Shown here in pieces: positions 7,605 through 15,507 of a stretch of 64,000 nucleotides of DNA. The stretch is from Pedobacter helvus (GTDB taxonomy: Bacteria; Bacteroidota; Bacteroidia; Sphingobacteriales; Sphingobacteriaceae): positions 248,001 to 312,000 of the forward strand of contig NZ_SRMP01000005.1 of the NCBI RefSeq assembly GCF_005925325.1. Direction: 5' to 3'. The notes under the pieces are model-generated. The model was not told the DNA's origin. It did not search any database and saw nothing but the letters and a program-made list of their open reading frames with translations. The position numbers and the translations under genes are program-made. Each line of letters begins with the position of its first letter. Position 1 is the stretch's first letter.

Positions 7605-8276
7605 TTAATGTCTTTGTTTGTTGTTGTTATTGCGCTGACGGTTATTGTTGTTGTTATTTTGGCGGTTCTTGTTGTTGTTGTTCTGACGACCGCGATTGTT
7701 GTTGTTCTGTCTGTTGTTTTGGTTTCTAAATTCTACTTTTTGCAGGTTCACGTTTTCTTCTAAAGCCAAAGCACCACCAGAAAGCTCGCTTAAATTTTTA
7801 AGGATCACTTCATCGGCAACGTTATCTTTGTTCCACTGTACGTAAGCCATTTTCATAAAATTAGCGATGCCTTGCACCATACTCGCTTTGCGTTCTGGAT
7901 TTTCTTCTGCAATGGCATTGGCAATCAACTTCTCAACCGTTCTGCCGTAGTGCTTGTATTTAATCCTTTGCTGCGGATAACCGATGTGCTCTGGTTTAAA
8001 TTCCTTAGTTTCTGGCGTAGGTTTAGGATATGGACTGTCTACATCAATCTGATAGTTAGAAATGATGTGCAAATGATCCCAAAGTTTGTGCTTAAAATCG
8101 GCCACATCACGTAAATGTGGATTTAAAAAGCCCATCAAATCGATAACGGCTTGGGCATATTTATTACGTTCTTCTTTGGTTGGCAAGGTAATAATATACT
8201 TTACCATATTCTGGACATTACGTCCGTATTCGGCCAGAATTAATTCGCTTCTGGTGGTATTATAATCGAAATTCAT
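7605..8276 (-). CDS. DUF4290 protein with Asn-rich tail
   Basis: A 223-residue protein. Residues 1 to about 180 form a helical domain matching the Bacteroidota family DUF4290 (motifs LILAEYGRNVQNMV, LMGFLNPHLRD, HGRTVEKLI). The last 40 residues are low-complexity, almost only Asn, Arg, Gln and Lys (blocks of NNNN separated by RQ, GRQ or KNRQ), a basic disordered tail that could bind RNA. Function unknown. It sits 28 bp upstream of murA and is the likely first gene of that operon. Confidence 0.85.
   Translation of the reverse strand: MNFDYNTTRSELILAEYGRNVQNMVKYIITLPTKEERNKYAQAVIDLMGFLNPHLRDVADFKHKLWDHLHIISNYQIDVDSPYPKPTPETKEFKPEHIGYPQQRIKYKHYGRTVEKLIANAIAEENPERKASMVQGIANFMKMAYVQWNKDNVADEVILKNLSELSGGALALEENVNLQKVEFRNQNNRQNNNNRGRQNNNNKNRQNNNNNNRQRNNNNKQRH
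7612..7722. repeat. Trinucleotide-rich low-complexity DNA (Asn codons)
   Basis: On the plus strand this is a run of GTT/ATT triplets interrupted by CTG, CGG and GCG, encoding the Asn/Arg/Gln tail of the DUF4290 protein on the other strand. Such triplet runs can change in length by replication slippage. Confidence 0.75.
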
Positions 8277-8360
8277 TTTTTTAAAATTAAAATTTTGATG
8301 TTACTTCAAGGTTGCTGTAGTATGATTTTTTGAAAACTAATGTTAGCATTTCATCGCTAA

Positions 8361-8424
8361 TTAGTCCTGCTGTACGCTGTTATTCCCGATACAATCGGGA
8401 GATAATTGCTTCCATCAGGTTTAA
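8361..8424 (-). repeat. Modular dispersed repeat, degraded copy E
   Basis: Reading the minus strand: TTAAACCTGATGGAAGC, then CCGATTGTATCGGGAA, then AGCAGGACTAA. It has the start and end modules of the family but no intact terminal hairpin. It lies upstream of the DUF4290-murA operon. Confidence 0.6.
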
Positions 8425-8668
8425 TTAACAGCGGTCTGCGTAAAAATAGCAAATCGCAAAATCTTAACTTGAAATAACCAAAAGGTAAAAAATCTCAAAC
8501 CACTATGAAATAACCGAAACAGAAGTTATAGACCAAGGGAAAACCCTAAACTCCCAAGAATGTTTTCAATTATGAAATTCACCGGAATGGTTTGCTGTTG
8601 CAAATATACTTAAAAAGTTATAGGTTGTATGTTATAAGTTATAGGTTTTACAATGCGCATAAGTCAGT

Positions 8669-8775
8669 CGTCATCTCGACCGTAGTGGAGAGATCTTTTC
8701 TCAGGCTAAACAAATTCAAAGATTTTACTTCGTAGAGCTTCGGTTCTCCACTCGCTTCGCTGCGGTCGAAATAAT
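8669..8775. repeat. GTCATnTCGACC palindromic dispersed repeat, copy 1
   Basis: GTCATCTCGACCGTAGTGG...AGATCTTTT at one end pairs imperfectly with GATTTTACTT...CTCCACTCG...GCGGTCGAAATAAT at the other. A related copy lies at 12777-12863. It is downstream of nothing on the plus strand and just beyond the pcrA stop on the minus strand, so it could shape the pcrA mRNA 3' end. Confidence 0.7.
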
Positions 8776-8842
8776 CAAGGGGCAGTATCAAGTTTATCGT
8801 TATGCGTTTAACAAAACGTATTACTTACGTAAAACTTATAAC

Positions 8843-11137
8843 CTATTTAACTATCCTCAACTTCGCAAACTTTAACAACAACTGCTTGTTACCCAAACCT
8901 TGGAAAAATACCGTGGCTTTTACGTCTGGCAATCTTCCTTCTAGCTGTACAATTTTACCGAAACCAAATTTCTCATGTTCTACATCCATACCCATTTGAA
9001 ACTCGTTTGCAGGACTTGGTGTAAAACCGGCCGTTGGTACGTGAGCTTTAGGTAGGATAGAAGTAGTAGGTTTTGGCTTTGGTTTAAATGCAGTTTGCTG
9101 TGAGGTAGGTTTTTGTTGTAGCTCTCTCTGTTGGCTCCAAGTTTTACGTTCCGTATCAAATCCACCACTGCTAAAACTAGGTTTAGCCTGTTTAATGGCA
9201 TCTAACTCTAAATATTTCGGGCTAATTTCATTAATAAAACGACTAGGTTCGCATGAGGTTAAAGTTCCCCAACGGTAACGAGAAGTAGCATAAGTTAAAG
9301 TCAGTTTTTTCTCTGCTCTGGTGATGGCTACATAAAATAAACGGCGTTCTTCTTCTAAATCAGCTCTAGAGTTTACCGACATTTGTGATGGAAATAAATT
9401 TTCTTCGAGGCCAACTACAAATACGTTTTTGAACTCCAAACCTTTAGCCGAGTGGATGGTCATTAACGAAACTGTATCTGCATCTTTGTCTTTATCTTTA
9501 TCATCGTTAGTTAATAAAGCTACATCTTGCATAAAAATTGCCAAACTGCGGTCTTCAATGTCTTCACGTTCCGCAAATTCTTTGATACCAGCTAATAACT
9601 CTTGGATGTTTTCGTATCTGGCTCTACCTTCCACACTATCGTCGCTGTGTAATTCCTTTAAAATACCCGAATGTTGAGCAATGTACAAAGCCGTTTCATA
9701 AGCATCTAGCTTAGTAGACTCTGCCGCAAATGCTCTAATCATCATCGAGAAATCATTCAGTTGGTTTGGTACGCGACCGCCTAAATATTGGTGCGGGTTG
9801 CAGATTACCTGCCACATAGTAATGCCATGTTCGTTTGCCGCTACCGATATTTTGTCTAAAGTAGTATCGCCTAAACCACGACGAGGATAATTAATTACAC
9901 GTTTCAGTGCTTCCTCATCCGCTGGGTTAAAGGTTAAACGGAAGTAGGCAATTAAATCTTTGATCTCTTTACGTTGGTAGAAGGATAGGCCGCCGTAAAT
10001 TTTATAAGGAACATTGAGCTTACGCAAAGCCTCCTCCATTGCCCTACTTTGGGCGTTGGTGCGGTAAAGAATTGCAAAATCGGTGTAATTTAATCCGTTT
10101 CCAGTACGTTCTTGTACAATGGCTTCGGCTACCAGTTTACCTTCTTCGTTATCAGTAAAAGCTCTTGATATTTTAATTTTATCGCCCTGCTCATTCGCAG
10201 AGAATACATTTTTCTCTAACTGATTTTTGTTGTTAGCAATGATACTATTAGCAACCTCAACAATGTTCTGTGTAGAACGATAGTTTTGCTCCAACTTGTA
10301 AACCTTCAAATCAGGGTAATCTCGTTCTACATTTAAAATATTCTGGATATTAGCACCACGGAAAGCGTAGATACTTTGCGCATCATCACCAACTACACAT
10401 AAGTTTTCATGTGCTGCAGCTAATTTTTTTACAATGGTGTACTGCGAATGGTTCGTATCCTGATACTCATCCACCATGATGTATTTAAACTTATGTTGGT
10501 ATTTGTTCAGTACATCTGGATGTTTTCTAAGCAATACGTTGGTTTTGAACAACAAATCGTCGAAATCCATTGCACCTGCTTTATAACAACGTTTGGCATA
10601 AGTTTCGTAAATTCTGCCTAATTCAGGTCTTTTATTACCAATGTCTTCTGCTTGTATGGTAGGATTGTTCACATATTCAGCAACGGAAATCAGATTATTT
10701 TTAGCAGAAGAAATACGGTTGTAAACGATGTTGGCAGCGTATAGCTTGTCATCCAATTGCATTTCTTTAAGGATAGTACGGATTAAGCTTTTACAGTCGT
10801 CAGTGTCGTAAATGGTAAAGTTGCTTGGATATCCGATTTTTTCTGCCTCTACACGTAAGATTTTAGCGAAAACTGAGTGGAAAGTTCCCATCCAAATGCT
10901 TTTAGCATCGGCCCCCACCACCTTTTCAATACGTTCACGCATCTCTTTACTGGCTTTATTAGTAAAAGTCAGTACCAAAATATTGAATGGATCAATGCCT
11001 TTTTGTATCAAATGCGCCACACGGTAGGTAATCACCCTTGTTTTTCCCGAACCTGCACCGGCCACAATCATCACTGGTCCATCGGTATTCTCTACTGCTG
11101 CTCTTTGTTGTGGGTTTAATCCTGCTAAATAATCCAA
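8843..11137 (-). CDS. pcrA: UvrD/PcrA-type ATP-dependent 3'-5' DNA helicase
   Basis: A 764-residue superfamily 1 helicase for DNA repair and clearing of replication and transcription conflicts. Q-motif LNPQQRAAV, Walker A AGAGSGKT (about residues 27-34), motif II DEYQDTNHSQY, motif III GDDAQSIYAFRGA, motif IV QNYRST, motif V TIHSAKGLEF and motif VI ALVAITRA-type (VAITRAEKK) are all present. A basic linker leads to the C-terminal Tudor-like domain GMDVEHEKFGFGKIVQLEG typical of PcrA. The start is a TTG at 11135-11137: no in-frame ATG lies between it and the upstream stop. The long frame and intact motifs make this a functional gene. Confidence 0.96.
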   Translation of the reverse strand: MDYLAGLNPQQRAAVENTDGPVMIVAGAGSGKTRVITYRVAHLIQKGIDPFNILVLTFTNKASKEMRERIEKVVGADAKSIWMGTFHSVFAKILRVEAEKIGYPSNFTIYDTDDCKSLIRTILKEMQLDDKLYAANIVYNRISSAKNNLISVAEYVNNPTIQAEDIGNKRPELGRIYETYAKRCYKAGAMDFDDLLFKTNVLLRKHPDVLNKYQHKFKYIMVDEYQDTNHSQYTIVKKLAAAHENLCVVGDDAQSIYAFRGANIQNILNVERDYPDLKVYKLEQNYRSTQNIVEVANSIIANNKNQLEKNVFSANEQGDKIKISRAFTDNEEGKLVAEAIVQERTGNGLNYTDFAILYRTNAQSRAMEEALRKLNVPYKIYGGLSFYQRKEIKDLIAYFRLTFNPADEEALKRVINYPRRGLGDTTLDKISVAANEHGITMWQVICNPHQYLGGRVPNQLNDFSMMIRAFAAESTKLDAYETALYIAQHSGILKELHSDDSVEGRARYENIQELLAGIKEFAEREDIEDRSLAIFMQDVALLTNDDKDKDKDADTVSLMTIHSAKGLEFKNVFVVGLEENLFPSQMSVNSRADLEEERRLFYVAITRAEKKLTLTYATSRYRWGTLTSCEPSRFINEISPKYLELDAIKQAKPSFSSGGFDTERKTWSQQRELQQKPTSQQTAFKPKPKPTTSILPKAHVPTAGFTPSPANEFQMGMDVEHEKFGFGKIVQLEGRLPDVKATVFFQGLGNKQLLLKFAKLRIVK

Positions 11138-11162
11138 ATCTTTATCCTCGTTTTTAAAGGTT

Positions 11163-11170
11163 CAAAAATA
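11163..11170 (-). promoter_or_regulatory. Putative -7 box for pcrA
   Basis: Minus strand TATTTTTG matches TAnnTTTG and lies 25 bases before the TTG start codon. A -33 element is not clear. Confidence 0.45.
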
Positions 11171-11296
11171 AGAAATTGTAAGGGGAATTGGTAAAATGTT
11201 GAAAGGTTTGGTTAACTGTTTAAATTGTTGAAAATGGTTAATCGATAATTTATAAATGTCAGCGACGTGGGCGACTTTATGGCAGTATTGTAGATG

Positions 11297-11350
11297 TTCC
11301 CCTCTTTTGGAGAGCCTGTCTCGATTATTCGGGAGGTTAGGGGAGGCTTG
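11297..11350. repeat. CCCCTCTTTTGGAG / GGTTAGGGGAGG dispersed repeat
   Basis: CCCCTCTTTTGGAGAG, then an inner CTCGATTATTCGGGAG hairpin, then GGTTAGGGGAGGCTT. This arrangement resembles the CCCCTAAA-type repeats in the window and lies just before the DUF493 gene start. Confidence 0.5.
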
Positions 11351-11375
11351 GAATAGAATTTGATATCCACTAATC

Positions 11376-11699
11376 ATGGAAAAAAATAATTTAAACCACA
11401 ATTTAGATTTTAATGATATCCCAGAGGGAAACAATGCTGATGTTTATGCGAATTTCAAAGAGAAGTTAGAAAGTGTGCAGACTTTTCCTGGGTTGTATGC
11501 CTTTAAATTTATTTTGACAGGTGGTGTAGATAAAATTAAAGAATTGAGAGAAGTCTTGCCAGAAGAAGAGTTTATTGAAACGCCATCAAAAACTGGAAAA
11601 TATATTTCTATTACGGTTAAAAAATGGATGCAGGATGCGGACGCAGTGGTAGATATCTATAAAAAAGTAGGTGAGATAAAAGGGGTCATGATGCTTTAA
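11376..11699 (+). CDS. DUF493 family protein (YbeD-like)
   Basis: A 107-residue protein whose residues about 25-107 match the YbeD/DUF493 ferredoxin-like ACT-type fold (YAFKFILTGG, PSKTGKYISITVKKWMQDAD, the position of the family's conserved GKY-S motif). YbeD in E. coli is proposed to be a regulator near lipoate metabolism, but its function is not settled. The N-terminal 25 residues are a polar extension. It stands alone on the plus strand, divergent from pcrA. The ATG at 11376 is the only good start. Confidence 0.82.
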   Translation: MEKNNLNHNLDFNDIPEGNNADVYANFKEKLESVQTFPGLYAFKFILTGGVDKIKELREVLPEEEFIETPSKTGKYISITVKKWMQDADAVVDIYKKVGEIKGVMML

Positions 11700-11727
11700 G
11701 AAGCGAGGCTAAAAATCTTTGCTAGTT

Positions 11728-11747
11728 GGGCGAAAAATTTTTCGCCC
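11728..11747. repeat. Perfect palindrome GGGCGAAA/TTTCGCCC, copy 1
   Basis: A 20-bp perfect palindrome, GGGCGAAAAATTTTTCGCCC, 28 bp after the DUF493 stop. A near-identical copy is at 13301-13320. It can form a hairpin and may act as a terminator. Confidence 0.75.
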
Positions 11748-11826
11748 GTACAGTTTATTAAAAGTAGGTGAGGTTAAAGTGTCATGATGCTTTAATAGAG
11801 TTTAAAGCGGAATTGAATAAACACCT

Positions 11827-11925
11827 CGTCATTGCAAGCTTTGCGACCACGAAGTAGCTGCGAAGCAAACCAATCTATTTAGCTTGTATGTAGAGATTGT
11901 TTCGTCATTCCTTCTCTCAATGACG
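11827..11925. repeat. GTCATTGC...GCAATGACG dispersed palindromic repeat, copy 1
   Basis: CGTCATTGCAAGC and CGAAGCAAACCAATCT at one end pair with AGATTGTTTCGTCATTCC and CAATGACGAG at the other. Copy 2 is at 12655-12738. It lies between the DUF493 gene and the convergent hydrolase gene. Confidence 0.7.
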
Positions 11926-11995
11926 AGTAAAGAGGAAAGTACAATTTTTCCGTTCTACTGCGCTACATCCGAAATGATGACAATGATAGGAAAGG

Positions 11996-12634
11996 TCAGA
12001 TAATGCGATGTAAAGCTTCGCTAACCTGTTTTGCTTTATCCAACACCATTAAATGACCACCATTTTCAATTGAGATTACTTCGCCAGATTTACGAATAGG
12101 AAGAAGTTTATCGGCATTGCCATGAATATGAAATAGGTTGGGATGTAAGTTGATATTATCCCATTTTACAATACAATTGATCGCCCATTTCAGAAAGTCA
12201 ATATCAGTATCTGCCAACACTCGCTGAAACAAATCTTTATCATTTTTTCTAATTACGCCGAATAGCCATTTGTTTAGGAAATGATCTTTTTTAAGAATGC
12301 AATAGGGGACAAGTCGATGTAAATTGATTTTGCCAGCCAAACGATAAATTAATGGAATTTCAGTTCTCGTTTTTAATGACGAAATTAAAATAAGCTTTTC
12401 AACGGAAATGATTTTAGCCAATTCGCTAGCTACAATTCCTCCGAAAGATAAACCAATTAGAATTGGACTTTCATCATTGATTTGCTCGCTTATCCTATTT
12501 ACATAACTAGTTAATGGTTCATTAATTTTAGGTTTAATCCAATTTATGAAAGTGACATCCCAGTCTTTAAAGTCTAGATATTTGAAAACTCTTTCGTCGG
12601 CACCAAGACCACTGAATATGTAAACTTTTTTCAA
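11996..12634 (-). CDS. Alpha/beta hydrolase
   Basis: A 212-residue cytoplasmic alpha/beta-hydrolase fold protein. The oxyanion region is FSGLGADERVF, the nucleophile elbow GLSFGG (Ser about 63), the acid Asp in HGNADKLLP (about 174) and the base His in ENGGHLMV (about 193). It is slightly shorter than most hydrolases because the cap is small. It begins with TTG (12632-12634); no in-frame ATG precedes it. The substrate is unknown. Repeats of two families flank it on both sides. Confidence 0.82.
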   Translation of the reverse strand: MKKVYIFSGLGADERVFKYLDFKDWDVTFINWIKPKINEPLTSYVNRISEQINDESPILIGLSFGGIVASELAKIISVEKLILISSLKTRTEIPLIYRLAGKINLHRLVPYCILKKDHFLNKWLFGVIRKNDKDLFQRVLADTDIDFLKWAINCIVKWDNINLHPNLFHIHGNADKLLPIRKSGEVISIENGGHLMVLDKAKQVSEALHRII

Positions 12635-12654
12635 TTTAGATGATTTTTGAAACT

Positions 12655-12738
12655 CCTCATTGCGGAGAACGAAACAATCTTAAGGCGATTTATAGCTAGT
12701 TTGTAAGATTGCTTCGTCATTCTTCCTCGCAATGACGG
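12655..12738. repeat. GTCATTGC...GCAATGACG dispersed palindromic repeat, copy 2
   Basis: CTCATTGCGGAGAACGAAAC and CAATCTTAAGG pair with GTAAGATTGCTTCGTCATTC and CTCGCAATGACG. The arms are better conserved than in copy 1 at 11827-11925. Confidence 0.75.
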
Positions 12739-12776
12739 CGTTAGGAATAGGAACTTTAATGCTAAGCGAAGTGCGG

Positions 12777-12863
12777 TAGTTATTTCGACAATAGGAGGAA
12801 TCTTTTCTTGGGCTGAGCAAAGTTCAAAGATTTCTCCGTTAATCTACTCCAGTCGAAATGACG
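12777..12863. repeat. GTCATTTCGACC palindromic dispersed repeat, copy 2
   Basis: GTAGTTATTTCGACAATAGG, then GGAATCTTTTCTTGGGCT and CAAAGATTTCTCC, then CTCCAGTCGAAATGACGG. It matches 8669-8775 in module order and lies 10 bp after the SRPBCC gene's stop on the minus strand. Confidence 0.65.
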
Positions 12864-12873
12864 GAGAGTGAGC

Positions 12874-13287
12874 TTATTTACTACTCTCTACTAACTTCTT
12901 AAAATTATCCAAAATTGCTTGCCAGCCGCCTCGTTGCATTTCAATCGGGTTTTGATTTTCGGCCTCAAATGTTTCGGTAATTTCTACCATATCGTCGTTG
13001 GTTTCAAAAATTACTTCTACTTTTCTACCATCAGCAATGGTATAGCTAATCAATTTATTTTCTTGAACATCATCGTAGATGCCTTCAAAATCGAAGCTGA
13101 AGCTGTCATCTTTCGCTGCCATGGTGTAAGAAAACTTTCCGCCTACAGTTAAATCATTCGAAGCTGCTGGAGTATGCCAATCTGGAGAAGCATTATTCCA
13201 CTGTTTAATGAATTCTGGTTCGGTAAAGTATTTCCAAACTTTTTCGATAGGAGCGTTGATGGTTGTTTTGATCGTGATATTTTCCAT
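12874..13287 (-). CDS. SRPBCC domain protein (AHSA1/activator of Hsp90 ATPase type)
   Basis: A 137-residue START-like protein of the AHSA1 family (polyketide-cyclase-like ligand-binding fold). Start TTINAPIEKVWKYFTEPEFIKQWN is the family hallmark, followed by GGKFSYTM, FDFEGIYDDV and the C-terminal helix RGGWQAILDNFKKLVE that closes the pocket. Bacterial members bind small hydrophobic ligands; the ligand and role here are unknown. It appears to be a single gene. Confidence 0.9.
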   Translation of the reverse strand: MENITIKTTINAPIEKVWKYFTEPEFIKQWNNASPDWHTPAASNDLTVGGKFSYTMAAKDDSFSFDFEGIYDDVQENKLISYTIADGRKVEVIFETNDDMVEITETFEAENQNPIEMQRGGWQAILDNFKKLVESSK

Positions 13288-13300
13288 GTTAATTAGGTTG

Positions 13301-13320
13301 GGGCGAAAAATATTTCGCCC
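13301..13320. repeat. Palindrome GGGCGAAA/TTTCGCCC, copy 2
   Basis: GGGCGAAAAATATTTCGCCC, 14 bp upstream of the SRPBCC start codon. It differs from the copy at 11728-11747 by one central base. Confidence 0.75.
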
Positions 13321-13450
13321 GTTCGGTTAGTCTTTTATTTTTGATTCGATTATTGGTCCCTCTCTGCCTTCGGCATCTCTACCCAAGGGGAGAGAAAAGC
13401 ATTAGGGATTGTTTTGTGATTTGATTATTGGTTCTTGGTCATTTATTGTA

Positions 13451-14968
13451 TTACATCCAATCTTTATCTTTGCTTTCTACTTGATAAAGCCAGAAGTTCA
13501 CTAAGGTTTTAATTTCTGTGTAATTTCCATAACTAAACGAAATATTACCAGCTGCCGTATGCAAAGTCACATGGCCAATATCTAAAGATTTGTGCCAAGG
13601 AAATTGTGAAGTGCTGATAGACTGTATTTTGTGAGGCTCGATAATCTCCTGAGAAATGTCCCAAATTCCACTTTGCTTAATGATGAAATCTTCGGAAACT
13701 GCAATGCGATGTTTAGTGTAGGAAATGTAGATGGCAAAACAAACCGCCAGTACATAAATAATAGCTAAGGAGTAAAAGGATCTGATCTCTGGTAAATACT
13801 GATAAAAAATAAGGTAAGCTGCAAGAGGAATTATCACCCAAAACACTATCGGCAAATTCATGAAACGGAAATTGGGTTTGTAGCGAGTACTTTCATTTGG
13901 AAGCTTGCTCAAAATCATTTGCAGTATCTCATTCTTTTCTCTCGGACTGCAGCCTGGCACTTCCATGTTACCGCTTTTAACTTCCTTATCGGATTGTTGC
14001 TGACCTGCATGAGCTTGCTTTAACGCCATGTTAAACAAACCAATTTTCTTCTGCAAATAATTCTGACTGTACTCGGTAATTTGCACCTTGTTTGGATGTA
14101 ATAAGGTGTTTTTCGTCGCAAACAGCCCCGATGAAATGAGTAATGATTTTTGATGCCTGCTGATTTGAAAATCGAAGTATTTTATAAAGGTACGTATCAC
14201 ATTGGTGGCTAATAAAATAATAATCAATGCCACAAAAAGAATAGCTATAGAAAACATCGTAAATCCACTGGCAAAAAAGTTTTCAATCTGCCCCTTATCC
14301 CGATCAAGTACTTTGAATAGCTCCTTTAAGTTGTGCAGCACTGCGTAGCCAAAACCAATCAATAGTGCTACGCTTCGTCCGTAATTGCTTGTTAAGCCGA
14401 TTTTAAATAGCGTACTTACATCAATTTTTATAAAAGGAGTTTCTTGCTGATGCATCGGATTTTCAATCATCTCCGCAATGTTTTCTGATTGCATAGCATT
14501 TTGCTCGCTGCCATTCAAAAGGTGTTTCTTTAGTGCGTAGGCAGTTTGCCCACTAATAGCTCCAATATTTACCTCTTTACTATCTGTTCCTGCGGTATCT
14601 ATCTGAAGGCTGTAAACCCCAATCAACTTTTGTATAAAGCCTTGGTTGATGTTTACTTGCTGGATTTTTTCGACTGGAATAGTTAGGTTCTTCCTGCCAA
14701 AAACTCCTTTATCAATGATAAATTCCTGTTTGATTGGGTTGAGGTAGAAAGTAAACTTAAGGTAATAGAAGTAACCATAAATTATCGAAATGATAAGCAC
14801 TGCCAACAAAGCAAAACCGGCGTAAATCAGCACACTTTTGTTGGCTTTGATTACTAATATGATTAAGGGAAAAATGATAGCCCTGATCAATCTTTGCAGG
14901 GTATAGGCTCCGCTAATTAAAATTCCCGCTGCAGATTGCTTTTGTGGTTGACTAAAATCTAAGGCCAT
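13451..14968 (-). CDS. Membrane protein with bacterial PH domains (YdbT-like)
   Basis: A 505-residue inner-membrane protein with paired bPH2 (DUF304) domains and about six membrane helices (around 15-75, 205-225, 235-260 and 365-405). One bPH2 domain follows the first helices (KQEFIIDKGVFGRKNLTIPVEKIQQVNINQGFIQKLIGVYSLQIDTAG), another lies in the middle (about 270-310) and a third near the end (about 415-490). It corresponds to B. subtilis YdbT. In that family, YdbS/YdbT proteins form a complex that affects sensitivity to some antimicrobials. Its start overlaps the upstream gene's stop (TAATG), indicating translational coupling. Confidence 0.88.
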   Translation of the reverse strand: MALDFSQPQKQSAAGILISGAYTLQRLIRAIIFPLIILVIKANKSVLIYAGFALLAVLIISIIYGYFYYLKFTFYLNPIKQEFIIDKGVFGRKNLTIPVEKIQQVNINQGFIQKLIGVYSLQIDTAGTDSKEVNIGAISGQTAYALKKHLLNGSEQNAMQSENIAEMIENPMHQQETPFIKIDVSTLFKIGLTSNYGRSVALLIGFGYAVLHNLKELFKVLDRDKGQIENFFASGFTMFSIAILFVALIIILLATNVIRTFIKYFDFQISRHQKSLLISSGLFATKNTLLHPNKVQITEYSQNYLQKKIGLFNMALKQAHAGQQQSDKEVKSGNMEVPGCSPREKNEILQMILSKLPNESTRYKPNFRFMNLPIVFWVIIPLAAYLIFYQYLPEIRSFYSLAIIYVLAVCFAIYISYTKHRIAVSEDFIIKQSGIWDISQEIIEPHKIQSISTSQFPWHKSLDIGHVTLHTAAGNISFSYGNYTEIKTLVNFWLYQVESKDKDWM

Positions 14969-15498
14969 TACTCGCTTTCATTTGTAGTTTTCACCTCTAG
15001 GCGTTGCACCAAGGCTTCCTTCAATGCTTTTGCCTGCTCAATTGGAACACCGGCAATACGTATTTCGCCGCTAGAACCTCCAGCAGTATAAACGTGTAAA
15101 GTGCCCAATTTGAATATCCTAGATAGCATACCTTCGTTTAATGCCACATGTTGAATGCGATTTAAAGGTACAATTGTGGTAGTTTCTGCAATGACACCAC
15201 TTTTATAGATAATGTCTTTTTCCCTCAATGCGAAACCTCTACGTTTAAAACTTGCCCAATACAAGAGGAACAGCACAATTATTATCAGTGCAAATAGGCC
15301 AACAAAAATAGCCCAATTCGCACGTATCTCCTCGTCAATGAGAATGAGTATAGCCAACCCGCCACCGCTAAGCAAAGTAAAAATAATAAGATTGATCAAC
15401 ATCACTTGCCAATATTTTGAGGCTGGCGCAGTTAATGCCGTTTCCTCGTATTTGGGAAGTTGTTGTATATCTATAGTTTCGTTAGTAAAATGCTGCAT
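14968..15498 (-). CDS. Membrane protein with bacterial PH domain (YdbS-like)
   Basis: A 176-residue protein with two membrane helices (about 30-52 and 60-82) and one bPH2 domain (about 90-170: FALREKDIIYKSGVIAETTTIVPLNRIQHVALNEGMLSRIFKLGTLHVYTAGG). It is the small partner of the next gene: the two overlap by one base (TAATG), the order found for ydbS-ydbT, so they probably form one membrane complex. The upstream metalloprotease gene ends 9 bp before its start, so a single transcript from 16803 is possible. Confidence 0.88.
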   Translation of the reverse strand: MQHFTNETIDIQQLPKYEETALTAPASKYWQVMLINLIIFTLLSGGGLAILILIDEEIRANWAIFVGLFALIIIVLFLLYWASFKRRGFALREKDIIYKSGVIAETTTIVPLNRIQHVALNEGMLSRIFKLGTLHVYTAGGSSGEIRIAGVPIEQAKALKEALVQRLEVKTTNESE

Positions 15499-15507
15499 AT
15501 TGTAGGT

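Larger units (their letters stand above)
8277..8842. other. Gene-free spacer between pcrA and the DUF4290-murA operon
   Basis: These 566 bp contain the degraded modular repeat at 8361-8424, an AT-rich stretch at 8450-8660 with a short near-direct repeat (GTTATAGGTTGTATGTTATAAGTTATAGG near 8620-8645), and the palindromic repeat at 8669-8775. I see no coding frame or RNA gene. Confidence 0.6.
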
